Below, one piece after another: positions 24,716-32,164 of a DNA stretch of 51,231 nucleotides (position 1 is its first letter; each line of letters starts with the position of its first letter). The DNA lies in the NCBI GenBank assembly GCA_910577935.1, contig CAJTOT010000004.1, positions 46,768 to 97,998 on the forward strand. Reading direction: 5' to 3'. Below the pieces are notes generated by a model that made no database searches, was not told where the DNA came from, and was given only the letters and a program-made list of their open reading frames with translations. The position numbers and the translations under genes were made by a program. Source of the DNA: an uncultured Hungatella sp. GTDB lineage: Bacteria > Bacillota > Clostridia > Lachnospirales > Lachnospiraceae.

Positions 24716-24880
24716 TTATCGCTGATTGCTGTTCTTGCTGCTGTTCTGACTGCTGTTTCTGCTGCTGTTCTGATTGCTGTTCTGGCTGTTGTTCTGACTA
24801 TTGTTCTGGCTGTTGTTCTGGCTGCTGTTCTGATTGTTATTCTGGTTGTTGTTCTTGCAGTTTCTAAAATCGTTTGCCAT
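24716..24880 (-). CDS. Small Asn/Gln-rich tetrapeptide-repeat protein
   Basis: A 54-residue protein I could read from the sequence. A short lead (MANDFRNCKNNNQ) is followed by ten tetrads of the form NxxQ (NNNQ, NSSQ, NNSQ, NSNQ, with R or K replacing Q twice) and a final Arg. The 12-base repeats are degenerate at the third codon positions, which argues for selection on the protein. GGAGG lies 10 bases before this ATG; an in-frame ATG 12 bases upstream is too close to it. A dedicated terminator follows. There is one cysteine and no membrane segment. The function is unknown; a spore-related or disordered matrix role is only a guess. Confidence 0.7.
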   Translation of the reverse strand: MANDFRNCKNNNQNNNQNSSQNNSQNNSQNNSQNSNQNSSRNSSQNSSKNSNQR

Positions 24881-24954
24881 GGTATTCATACCTCCTGAAA
24901 AAGTTATTTGTTACAGGACTAGTATGGCTTTTTCTTATAGGTTTATACTTGCAA

Positions 24955-25114
24955 TTGCTTTTTTTTCATCTATATATTATAATAAAAAGCGGAGTACAGG
25001 TTTCCCTTAGACCTGAATAATCCTTATAGCGATTGATACTCCCCTCAAGTAAAGCGGGCTTCGTCCCCTGCGAAGCCCAAGAGAGCCGGACATCCCCTGT
25101 CCGGCTCTCTTTTA
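24955..25114 (+). ncRNA. Candidate structured small RNA (orientation uncertain)
   Basis: A gene-free stretch with a possible plus-strand promoter (TTGCTT 24955-24960, 17-base spacer, TATAAT 24978-24983). It is followed by GGAGTA/TACTCC (24991-24996 with 25037-25042) enclosing CAGGT/ACCTG, then the hairpin GGGCTTCG/CGAAGCCC (25056-25078), and a 12-pair hairpin ending in TTTTATT. On the minus strand the same outer stem would end in GCTTTTT, so it could instead be a series of terminators for the NlpC/P60 gene. Confidence 0.3.
25079..25114 (+). terminator. Strong hairpin terminator
   Basis: GAGAGCCGGACA (25081-25092) pairs perfectly with TGTCCGGCTCTC (25098-25109), flanking A-T pairs extend it, and TTTTATT follows on the plus strand. 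It also lies 37 bases after the NlpC/P60 stop and may act in both directions. Confidence 0.7.
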
Positions 25115-25150
25115 TTCCTCTATCCTTATTTCCTTTATCCTTATCTCAAA

Positions 25151-25903
25151 TCAATCTCCCAGCACGTTCTTGATTCTCACGGGAGCCCTGTAATTCCACG
25201 GAGACAGTTTGATTCCTGTCTCATATGTAGAGGCATGTACCACCTGACCGTTGCCGATATACATAGCCACATGATTCACCCGGCCTCCGCTGCCGTAGAA
25301 GACCAGGTCCCCCGGTCTCATCTGATCCGCGCTCACGTCTACGCCCTGCTGGGACTGGGCCGCGGAACTGCGCTCAATGGTCACGCCGGCTCCGTGGAGC
25401 ATCACATATTTTGTAAAGCCGGAGCAATCCACGCCGGTGCGGGGGTCATTGCCCGCCGCCCGGTATCTTCCGCCCAGAAACTGAAGGGCAAAATTCACCA
25501 GCTCCTGTCTCTTGACCTCGGAAAAGGAAGTTCCCGGAATCTTGGTGTTCAGTATAATATTGTTCTGGGCCATCTCGTCTTGGTTTATGATGACAACACC
25601 TTCCTCTTCCACGGAGATATAGCCTGTCTTCTCTCCCACCTGAATCTCCATCCAGCCGTCGCCCTCGGCATCAAGAATCTGGTACGCCTCTCCCTCCGAT
25701 GCCTCTCCCAGAACCTCGTTGGAATCCATGGACACGTAAACGGAGTGGTTCCCCTTCTCGATGCTGGCCACATAATCACCCTGGCTGAATGCCGGTCCCT
25801 CCGGCGTCTCATAGTCCGCCCTGGCCTCCATGACGCTTCCCATGGACATAATGCCGCACAGCGCCAGGGTACAGATTCCATATCTCAACTCTATCTTCTT
25901 CAT
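25151..25903 (-). CDS. Exported NlpC/P60 peptidoglycan hydrolase with SH3-like domain
   Basis: 250 residues. A signal peptide (MKKIELRYG, then a hydrophobic core ending near MEARA) is followed by a bacterial SH3-like domain (about 35-105: GNHSVYVSMDSNEVLGEA, GWMEIQVGEKTGYIS). A C-terminal NlpC/P60 domain follows. The catalytic Cys is in GVDCSGFTKYV, one His in VNHVAMYIGN and a polar partner in VVHAST. Enzymes of this type cut the gamma-D-Glu to diamino-acid bond of cell-wall stem peptides, outside the cell. It stands alone between hairpins. Confidence 0.9.
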   Translation of the reverse strand: MKKIELRYGICTLALCGIMSMGSVMEARADYETPEGPAFSQGDYVASIEKGNHSVYVSMDSNEVLGEASEGEAYQILDAEGDGWMEIQVGEKTGYISVEEEGVVIINQDEMAQNNIILNTKIPGTSFSEVKRQELVNFALQFLGGRYRAAGNDPRTGVDCSGFTKYVMLHGAGVTIERSSAAQSQQGVDVSADQMRPGDLVFYGSGGRVNHVAMYIGNGQVVHASTYETGIKLSPWNYRAPVRIKNVLGD

Positions 25904-26034
25904 ATCGCTTCTCCAATCCTCTTTTCAGCTCCGCCTCCCGGCAGGTCACTGTGATAATCTTGATTTTTCTGCAGTTTATTACAAAACTGTTAACTTTTGT
26001 AAATATTATATTTCATAGATATTACTTTGTCAAG

Positions 26035-26074
26035 TAAAAAAAGCACCGAAACTGTTACAGATCAGTTTCGATGC
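26035..26074 (-). terminator. Terminator of the fbp-DUF1700 transcript
   Basis: GCACCGAAACTG (26043-26054) pairs with CAGTTTCGATGC (26063-26074) with one G-T pair, and the minus strand continues into seven T. It ends the transcript of the DUF1700-type gene. Confidence 0.85.
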
Positions 26075-26084
26075 CTGTTTAAGT

Positions 26085-26552
26085 CTAACCGCGCCTGTTA
26101 TTTATAAGTGTAGATATGATCCAAATGATCAGCAGAATCGGCAGAAGCGGCGCCAAGAGACTGAATATTCCCCCGATTATAATGATCAGCAGATAAAAGA
26201 TTCCCAGTACCATAAGAGCCAGCAGCAATTTCCAGTACCACTTGTCCAGCCGGATCAGATGGAAGCTCTGGCCTCCGCCGTAAGGAGAACGCTCATATCC
26301 CCCGCTCTCCCCGTACTCATATGGGCTTTCAGGCTGGTATCGGCTTCCTGTGCCGTCCGTGGTATCCTCAATGGTCCTGGCGATGAGGCGGGGATCACCG
26401 ATCTCCTCGATGACCTCCTCCTCGGTGCGGCCTTTTCTCACTTCGTCCGCGATATATCCGTCATAGTAGCGTACATTCTCCTCCACTACCCCCGGCGGGA
26501 CATCTCCTGTCAGCGCCCGGCGCAGTGTCTGGAGGAATTCATCTTTTCTCAT
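26085..26552 (-). CDS. DUF1700/HAAS-domain membrane protein
   Basis: 155 residues. The N-terminal 65 residues form the HAAS/DUF1700 module (MRKDEFLQTLRRAL, NVRYYDGYIADEVRKG, EEVIEEIGDPRLIARTI). A Tyr/Gly/Pro-rich linker follows, then two close hydrophobic segments (LLLALMVLGIFYLLIIII and LLAPLLPILLIIWIISTLI) and a short basic tail. These proteins often work with PadR-like regulators, but none is visible here. It lies 34 bases after the fructose-bisphosphatase gene on the same strand, so they probably share a transcript. The function is otherwise unknown. Confidence 0.75.
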   Translation of the reverse strand: MRKDEFLQTLRRALTGDVPPGVVEENVRYYDGYIADEVRKGRTEEEVIEEIGDPRLIARTIEDTTDGTGSRYQPESPYEYGESGGYERSPYGGGQSFHLIRLDKWYWKLLLALMVLGIFYLLIIIIGGIFSLLAPLLPILLIIWIISTLINNRRG

Positions 26553-26586
26553 GGCGTCTCCTTCAATCTCTGTTAATGTAATTTTT

Positions 26587-28524
26587 TCAGACCATCTTTT
26601 CCTTTAATATGCCTTTTCTGTAAGCATTTACCAGCTCTGTCAGATCTTCAATCTTTTCCGTCAGCTCTCTGCCCAGGTCGGTGTCCCCCACCATGACCCT
26701 CTTTTTCATCTTCTCTACGATAGTCACCTTGGGCGTGTTCTCCTTTCCCGGACAAAAGGGCTTGTGTTCCGCCAGAGCCAGGTGCCTGGAGTTGTGAATC
26801 ATGGTGTACCCTGCGATTCCCGTCTTGCTCTGATATGCCTTGGAGAGACCGCCGTCTATGATGTACAGTTTTCCTCCGGCCTTCACCGGCGTCTCCCCGT
26901 CCTTGATCTTCACCGGCACATGGCCGTTGATAATGTGGGAGCTGGCGGTGGGAAGACCGAACTCCTCAAGGATCTTGTCACAGTATTCCTCTTTCACACT
27001 CAGCTGGTAATAGGGATTCATCACCTCTTTGTGAGTCTGCTTCTCTCCAATAAAATAATGCTCAAACGTGGTCATTTTATCCTTTCCGTAGACAGGAGAT
27101 TTCTCCCCGCACCACAGATACCACATAAAATCTCTGGCAAATGCCTTGTCCGGGCTTCCCTCCGGCAGGAAATAGGCGCTCTGCACCACCTTGTCGATCA
27201 TGTCCATCAGCCCCTTCCCCTTGTACGGAATCCCAAATAATTCCAGCTCGTCAAAGCTCCCGTCCTTCTTCATGGGAATGCATCCGTGATACAGCAGATT
27301 CTGGTTGCAGGACTTGTACATGGCCCCGTGGGAATACAGAAACTTCACGTGTCTGTGGAGAAGCTGACTGTGCTTAAAGGAGAGCCTCAAGGTGTGGAGA
27401 AGCTCCTCCTCCTCCTCTGTCAGCCTCAGGGGATCTTTGGGGTCCACCGTGGGAAATGCCATGTCAAGCATCTCATAGGTCTTCCCCTCCACGGTCACGG
27501 TTCCCTTCTCAAAATCTATGCTCTCCAAAAGCCGCCTGTGATCCATCTGATACTCCGGATGGCGCCGGATAATCTGCCCCTCGATCTTAAACTGCATGAC
27601 GGCGACGGCCTTGTGCATCTTGGCTACCAGCCCCGGGTCCACCACATCGTAGATATTCTCGTCCAGAATATGGGGGACAAATCTGGCGCAGGGGTCATTT
27701 CTGTAGGTGCCGGCGGCGAACATGGACAGAGGCCGCAGGTTGATGCCGTACCCATCCTCCAGGACATCAAAGCTGTTGTAACTGATGGCGATCCGGAGGA
27801 CATTGCAGATACAGGCCCGGTTGCCGGTGGCGGCGCCCATCCAGGAGATATCGTGGTTGCCCCACTGAATATCGACGTCGTGAAACTGCATCAGCTCGTT
27901 CATGATGAGATCCGCTCTCGGCCCTCTGTCAAATATGTCTCCTATAATATGAAGATTGTCAATGGTCAGACCCTGAATCAGGCGGCACAGGGCAATGATA
28001 AACTTGTCCGCCACGTCGATGTCGATCATGGAGCGGATGATCTCGCTGTAATAGATTCTCTTGTTCTCACCATTATAATCCACATGGAGAAGTTCATCAA
28101 TAATATAGGAAAATTCCTGGGGAAGTTTTTTTCTCACCTTTGACCGGGTGTACTTGGAGGACACCACCTTGCAGATCTCCACCAGACGGTAGATATTGAT
28201 CCGCTTCCACTCGTCGCTGGCCTTTCCTTCCATGACCTGCTGGTGTATCACCTTCTCCGGATAATAGATCAAGTTGGCCAGCGTCTCCTGGTCCTCCTCC
28301 GGAATCACGTACCCGAAGGTCTCCTTGATCTTCTCCCTGATGATTCCCGACGAGCTCTTGAGGAGGTGGATAAACGCCTCGTGCTCTCCGTGAAGATCGC
28401 TGAAAAAATATTCTGTTCCTTTCGGAAGTCCCTTGATGGCCGTCAGGTTGATAATCTCGCTGGAAGCAGCCCTCACCGTGGGATACTCCCTGGCCAAAAG
28501 TTTCAGATAGGATAAATCTCTCAC
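26587..28524 (-). CDS. fbp: Fructose-1,6-bisphosphatase, class III
   Basis: A 645-residue enzyme of the Firmicutes class III type, which hydrolyses fructose 1,6-bisphosphate to fructose 6-phosphate in gluconeogenesis. Calcineurin-like metal motifs are clear: YFFSDLHGEHEAF, IIGDIFDRGPRAD, QWGNHDISWMG, and later INGHVPVK with the metal-ligand His. The length and the N-terminal lead (LKLLAREYPTV) match the family. The start is a GTG at 28524 with GGAGG eight bases upstream. It is probably the first gene of a two-gene transcript with the DUF1700 protein. Confidence 0.95.
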   Translation of the reverse strand: MRDLSYLKLLAREYPTVRAASSEIINLTAIKGLPKGTEYFFSDLHGEHEAFIHLLKSSSGIIREKIKETFGYVIPEEDQETLANLIYYPEKVIHQQVMEGKASDEWKRINIYRLVEICKVVSSKYTRSKVRKKLPQEFSYIIDELLHVDYNGENKRIYYSEIIRSMIDIDVADKFIIALCRLIQGLTIDNLHIIGDIFDRGPRADLIMNELMQFHDVDIQWGNHDISWMGAATGNRACICNVLRIAISYNSFDVLEDGYGINLRPLSMFAAGTYRNDPCARFVPHILDENIYDVVDPGLVAKMHKAVAVMQFKIEGQIIRRHPEYQMDHRRLLESIDFEKGTVTVEGKTYEMLDMAFPTVDPKDPLRLTEEEEELLHTLRLSFKHSQLLHRHVKFLYSHGAMYKSCNQNLLYHGCIPMKKDGSFDELELFGIPYKGKGLMDMIDKVVQSAYFLPEGSPDKAFARDFMWYLWCGEKSPVYGKDKMTTFEHYFIGEKQTHKEVMNPYYQLSVKEEYCDKILEEFGLPTASSHIINGHVPVKIKDGETPVKAGGKLYIIDGGLSKAYQSKTGIAGYTMIHNSRHLALAEHKPFCPGKENTPKVTIVEKMKKRVMVGDTDLGRELTEKIEDLTELVNAYRKGILKEKMV

Positions 28525-28612
28525 TGTATGTTCCTCCGCTTATCATGGGGTATCGTTACGGTTCACGGATGGCATCTTCCCGCCCGCAAAACGTAACCGG
28601 GGTACATTAAGG

Positions 28613-28641
28613 TTGCATCTTTTCTATTAATATAGTAACAT
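28613..28641 (+). promoter_or_regulatory. Possible promoter of the MBL hydrolase gene
   Basis: TTGCAT (28613-28618) and TAACAT (28636-28641) with a 17-base spacer, about 50 bases before the ATG at 28693. The match is moderate. Confidence 0.35.
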
Positions 28642-28692
28642 AAAACATAATAATTCACCAGTATTAAACCGCGAACAAAAGGAGAAGCGACT

Positions 28693-29499
28693 ATGGAACA
28701 GCTTTATGTTTTGGGGACAGGCAACGCCACCGTGACCCGCTGCTACAATACCTGTTTTGCCATCAGGAATCCGGCCGGCCGGTTCTTTCTGGTAGACACA
28801 GGAGGCGGCAACGGCATCCTGCGGATTCTGGAGGACATGAATGTGGATCTCGGCCGAATCCACCACATTTTCATCACCCACGAGCACACGGACCATCTTC
28901 TGGGAATCGTTTGGCTCATCCGCGTCATCGCCACCCGCATGAAAAACGGCCAGTATGAAGGGGATCTGAACATCTACTGCCACGACCAGCTGCCGGAGAC
29001 CATCACCACCATCTGCCGTCTCACGGTCCAGGGCAAATTTTTCAAGATGATCGGCGACAGAATTCACCTGAGACCGGTCCGTGACGGAGAGACTGCGCAG
29101 ATTCTGGAATACCCGGTGACATTTTTCGACATCCACTCCACCAAGGCCAGGCAGTACGGCTTCACCACCGTCCTGGAAAACGGCCGGCGCTTTACCTGCT
29201 GCGGAGACGAGCCCTTTAACCAGGACTGCTTAGACTATGTGAAGGGCAGCGACTGGCTGACCCACGAGGCTTTCTGCCTGTACAGCCAGAGGGATCAATT
29301 CAAGCCTTACGAAAAACACCACAGCACGGTAAAAGACGCCTGTGAACTGGGCGAGGAGCTTGGCATCCAGAACCTGATCCTGTGGCACACCGAAGACAAG
29401 AACATTGCCAGCCGCCAGAAGCTGTACCTGGAAGAAGGGGCTCCCTGCTTTTCCGGCAGACTGTATGTCCCCGAAGATCAGACCGTCATCGACCTTTGA
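28693..29499 (+). CDS. MBL-fold metallo-hydrolase (RNase Z-like)
   Basis: 268 residues of the metallo-beta-lactamase fold. The zinc motif is FITHEHTDHLLG near residue 60 (HxHxDH). A later Asp is in CCGDEPF, and His residues follow in WLTHEAF and LILWHTED. The N-terminal GTGNATVTRCYNTCFAI and the overall length resemble the RNase Z-like branch that cleaves RNA or phosphodiesters, but no exosite arm is evident. It stands alone on the plus strand between minus-strand genes, with AAAGGAGAAGCG before the ATG. The substrate is unknown. Confidence 0.8.
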   Translation: MEQLYVLGTGNATVTRCYNTCFAIRNPAGRFFLVDTGGGNGILRILEDMNVDLGRIHHIFITHEHTDHLLGIVWLIRVIATRMKNGQYEGDLNIYCHDQLPETITTICRLTVQGKFFKMIGDRIHLRPVRDGETAQILEYPVTFFDIHSTKARQYGFTTVLENGRRFTCCGDEPFNQDCLDYVKGSDWLTHEAFCLYSQRDQFKPYEKHHSTVKDACELGEELGIQNLILWHTEDKNIASRQKLYLEEGAPCFSGRLYVPEDQTVIDL

Positions 29500-29532
29500 G
29501 CGGAGCTTTGACCGCGGGACTGAGAACATGAT

Positions 29533-29590
29533 GCAGGGGCGGCCGGCGAAAGATCGTCAGCTGCCCCTGTTGCCTTGTGGTTTTTTATTG
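29533..29590 (+). terminator. Possible terminator between convergent genes
   Basis: CAGGGGC (29534-29540) pairs with GCCCCTG (29563-29569), and a run of six T begins at 29581. The distance between stem and T run is longer than usual, so confidence is modest. Confidence 0.4.
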
Positions 29591-30955
29591 TTGTACCATC
29601 GGAGGATACAGCGCCTGTTCCTCCGGTATCCTCTGCTCCACCGGCCCGCCGGGAACAGCCGGGTCCACCATCTGATACATGCGGTAATACTCCTTTGTCT
29701 CCTCCTTCTTCACCGTCTCCGCCCGGTTGACTGCCAGGAATTTTACCAGCTCGTAGCAGTTGATCCATATCTCGTTGTTTCCCTCCTTCTGGGATTCGTC
29801 AAAAATCAGCTGGAGCCCGAAGTGAAGATGGGCCTGGTCGATATTGTTGGTGTTCTCTGTCCGGCTGTACCCGGTCCGGCCCAGGTAACCGATCACGTCC
29901 CCTGCCTGCACCACGCTGCCCTCCTGGAGAGATTTGTGATAGGGATAGTTTTTTCTCAGATGGGCGTAATAATAGTAGCGTTTTCCGTCAAAGCTTCGGA
30001 TTCCCAGCCGCCAGCCGCCGTATTGGTTCCAGCCCATGGCCTCCACATAGCCGGACTCCACAGCTATCACCGGCGTCCCCACCTGCCCCATCATGTCATG
30101 GCCCAGGTGCTGCCTCTTGAATCCGTAGCTTCTTGCCGCCCCGAAGTCGTCATAGTCATTGTAGGGATAATTTTTAGCGATAGGGGAAAATGCCTTCAGC
30201 CCATATTTGGTCACCCACACTTTCCTGTCGCCGTCTTCCTCACTATCCCCCCCATCTTCCGTCTCCCCGCCGGCCTTCAGGACAAAGTCCGGCGCCTTGG
30301 AGGCCGGGATCTCCACCTTGAACTCTCCCACCATGCCTCCCAGAACCGCCGTGTACGCTTCCAGGTAATAGGCGTAGTATTTCATATCCGCCGTGATATC
30401 CTCCATCTTCTCCCCGTCCATGAGCCGCTGGGCGATGCTCTCCATGTCCGCCGCCTTATATCTGGAGAAATCCCCGCCGTACCGGGCCCCTAAGCAGGCC
30501 AGCAGTTCTATCCAGCTCAAGTGAATCCGGGACTGGCAGGTATCTACATCATAGCGGAATGCCTTCTCCAGGGCCTCCTTGGTCACCTGAAAATCCACCC
30601 ATTTGATAAAGTCCTTCTTCTCCTCCGTACCCGTGCCTCGGGACTCCCCGCTCTGCCAGCTTTCTCCCTCTTCCCGGCCTGTTACGCTTTCCTGATCTGC
30701 CCCATTTTCCCGGTTCTCTCCCCGCTGCCGGTCTTCCCCGGCTTTCTGCTCTTCCCAGCTTTCCTGAGACTCACCCATATTCCGGCCTTCGCCCCTGTCT
30801 GTCCCCTCCCCGCTCTCTGCTGTCTGCCCGCCGGCGGGGACGCTGTCGGAAATAAGATCTCCCATAGGGGACAACAATATAAGGAATGCCGCCAAAAGCG
30901 CACACTCCAACGCTATAACCAGATTTATAAACTTAGGCGGACGGCTGCTGTTCAT
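29585..30955 (-). CDS. Membrane-anchored M23 (LytM-type) peptidase
   Basis: 456 residues. One N-terminal transmembrane segment (FINLVIALECALLAAFLILLSPM) is followed by a hydrophilic linker of about 75 residues rich in Gly, Glu and Ser (repeated GES/GEN/GRE units). A helical region comes next, and then an M23 metallopeptidase domain. The zinc motifs are RQHLGHDMMG (HxxxD) and AHLHFGLQ (HxH), with GTPVIAVESGYV between them. Such enzymes cut peptidoglycan cross-links at the outer face of the membrane; SpoIIQ-like roles in sporulation are also possible. Start ATG at 30955. It stands as a single gene. Confidence 0.85.
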   Translation of the reverse strand: MNSSRPPKFINLVIALECALLAAFLILLSPMGDLISDSVPAGGQTAESGEGTDRGEGRNMGESQESWEEQKAGEDRQRGENRENGADQESVTGREEGESWQSGESRGTGTEEKKDFIKWVDFQVTKEALEKAFRYDVDTCQSRIHLSWIELLACLGARYGGDFSRYKAADMESIAQRLMDGEKMEDITADMKYYAYYLEAYTAVLGGMVGEFKVEIPASKAPDFVLKAGGETEDGGDSEEDGDRKVWVTKYGLKAFSPIAKNYPYNDYDDFGAARSYGFKRQHLGHDMMGQVGTPVIAVESGYVEAMGWNQYGGWRLGIRSFDGKRYYYYAHLRKNYPYHKSLQEGSVVQAGDVIGYLGRTGYSRTENTNNIDQAHLHFGLQLIFDESQKEGNNEIWINCYELVKFLAVNRAETVKKEETKEYYRMYQMVDPAVPGGPVEQRIPEEQALYPPMVQQ

Positions 30956-31060
30956 ACTCAGATTCCTTTCTCCACTCCCGCCCTGCCAGCTCCTGGCAGA
31001 GACAAGAACTTATAGAAAAAGGATATGACGAAGAGCCTTAAAATAGAATCGGAAATCTGT

Positions 31061-31945
31061 CTATGCTCCGTGGCACTGGGCCGCCGTGTCCACAAACTGC
31101 CTGATCACCGATCCCTCCTGGCCGCCGGCGCGGGCCCAGACCAGGCCAAGCTCTATGGGCGGAACATTTTTTAGGGGAATCTTCATGAGCCCTGAAAACT
31201 TCTTCGCCTTGCCGCAGGGAAGAACCGTAATTCCGATTCCCGCCTCCACAGCCAGCAGCATGCTGTCGAAGGAAGAGTACTGATGGCAGGCTTCTATGTT
31301 CAGTTTCTTCAATTCTTTCAGGGAAATCAAATCTCTGTTTTTCTGAAGCTCTGTGTCGGCCAAAATCAATTTTTCCCCTGACAAATCCTCAAAGGTCAGG
31401 TACTTGTAAGCCGACAGACGGTGCTCTCTGTTGACCAGCACATAGTAGCATGCCTGGTCGAGAGGGAGGAACCCCAGCCTGGGATTCTGACCGGCTTCAT
31501 ACCGGTAGCCAAAGGCCAGCTGTATCTCATCCGAGAGGAGAAGATCCCGAGTCCGGTGTTCATTGTGAGTCAGAATATCTACCTGAACCAGGGGATAGTT
31601 GTCAGAAAACACTTTCAGCGTCCTGGTGAGACAGGAATAATCCACCAGACGCCGCACCAGAATGCGGACAGCCGGCTGGGCTTCCCTCTGCATCTCCCTG
31701 GCGACGCCGATGATCTCCTCCAGCTTCTGGCTCAGTGATTCCAGATGGATATACAGATACTCCCCTGCCTCCGTCAGCGCCACGTTCCGGTTATCCCTGG
31801 TAAAAAGCTGCAGCTTCAGCTCGGACTCCAGGGATTTTATCTGATAGCTGATCACTGGCTGGGTAGTATACAAGGCTTTCGCCGCCTTGACAAAACTAAG
31901 ACTTTTTGCCACCTCCAAAAAACAGGTAACCTGTGTGGAATTCAA
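31061..31945 (-). CDS. LysR-family transcriptional regulator
   Basis: 294 residues: an N-terminal winged helix-turn-helix (CFLEVAKSLSFVKAAKALYTTQPVISYQIK, read in parts) and a C-terminal periplasmic-binding-like effector domain. The start is a TTG at 31945 after GGGAGGGT, as the classical LysR N-terminus begins exactly there. It is transcribed away from the flavoprotein reductase gene at 32165 across an AT-rich gap of about 220 bases. That is the classic LysR arrangement, so it probably controls that gene in response to the reductase substrate or product. Confidence 0.9.
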   Translation of the reverse strand: MNSTQVTCFLEVAKSLSFVKAAKALYTTQPVISYQIKSLESELKLQLFTRDNRNVALTEAGEYLYIHLESLSQKLEEIIGVAREMQREAQPAVRILVRRLVDYSCLTRTLKVFSDNYPLVQVDILTHNEHRTRDLLLSDEIQLAFGYRYEAGQNPRLGFLPLDQACYYVLVNREHRLSAYKYLTFEDLSGEKLILADTELQKNRDLISLKELKKLNIEACHQYSSFDSMLLAVEAGIGITVLPCGKAKKFSGLMKIPLKNVPPIELGLVWARAGGQEGSVIRQFVDTAAQCHGA

Positions 31946-32090
31946 AACTCTGACCCTCCCCCATAACTTTTCCTCAAGTGTAAACGCATCCTATTTATTG
32001 TACCACAAAAAAATCCCAAAACATACGAGAGAAAATCTTTTTCAAAAAATAATATATAAAAATATTTTTTCAATCAATCGAATAATCAAA

Positions 32091-32120
32091 TTGTTCTTTA
32101 TTCCTCTTTCCTGATATAAT
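32091..32120 (+). promoter_or_regulatory. Promoter of the flavoprotein reductase gene
   Basis: TTGTTC (32091-32096) and TATAAT (32115-32120) are 18 bases apart, about 45 bases before the ATG at 32165. The gap upstream (31946-32090) is very AT-rich and should contain LysR sites, but I could not define a clear one. Confidence 0.55.
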
Positions 32121-32164
32121 AAAATCAACTATTTTAACATGTGCAAATGAAGGGAGGAACCTTT

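Noticed and set aside
24720..24870. 12-base tandem repeats considered as a non-coding satellite
   Set aside because: Frame is kept throughout, a GGAGG site and ATG precede it and a terminator follows, so a coding reading is better.
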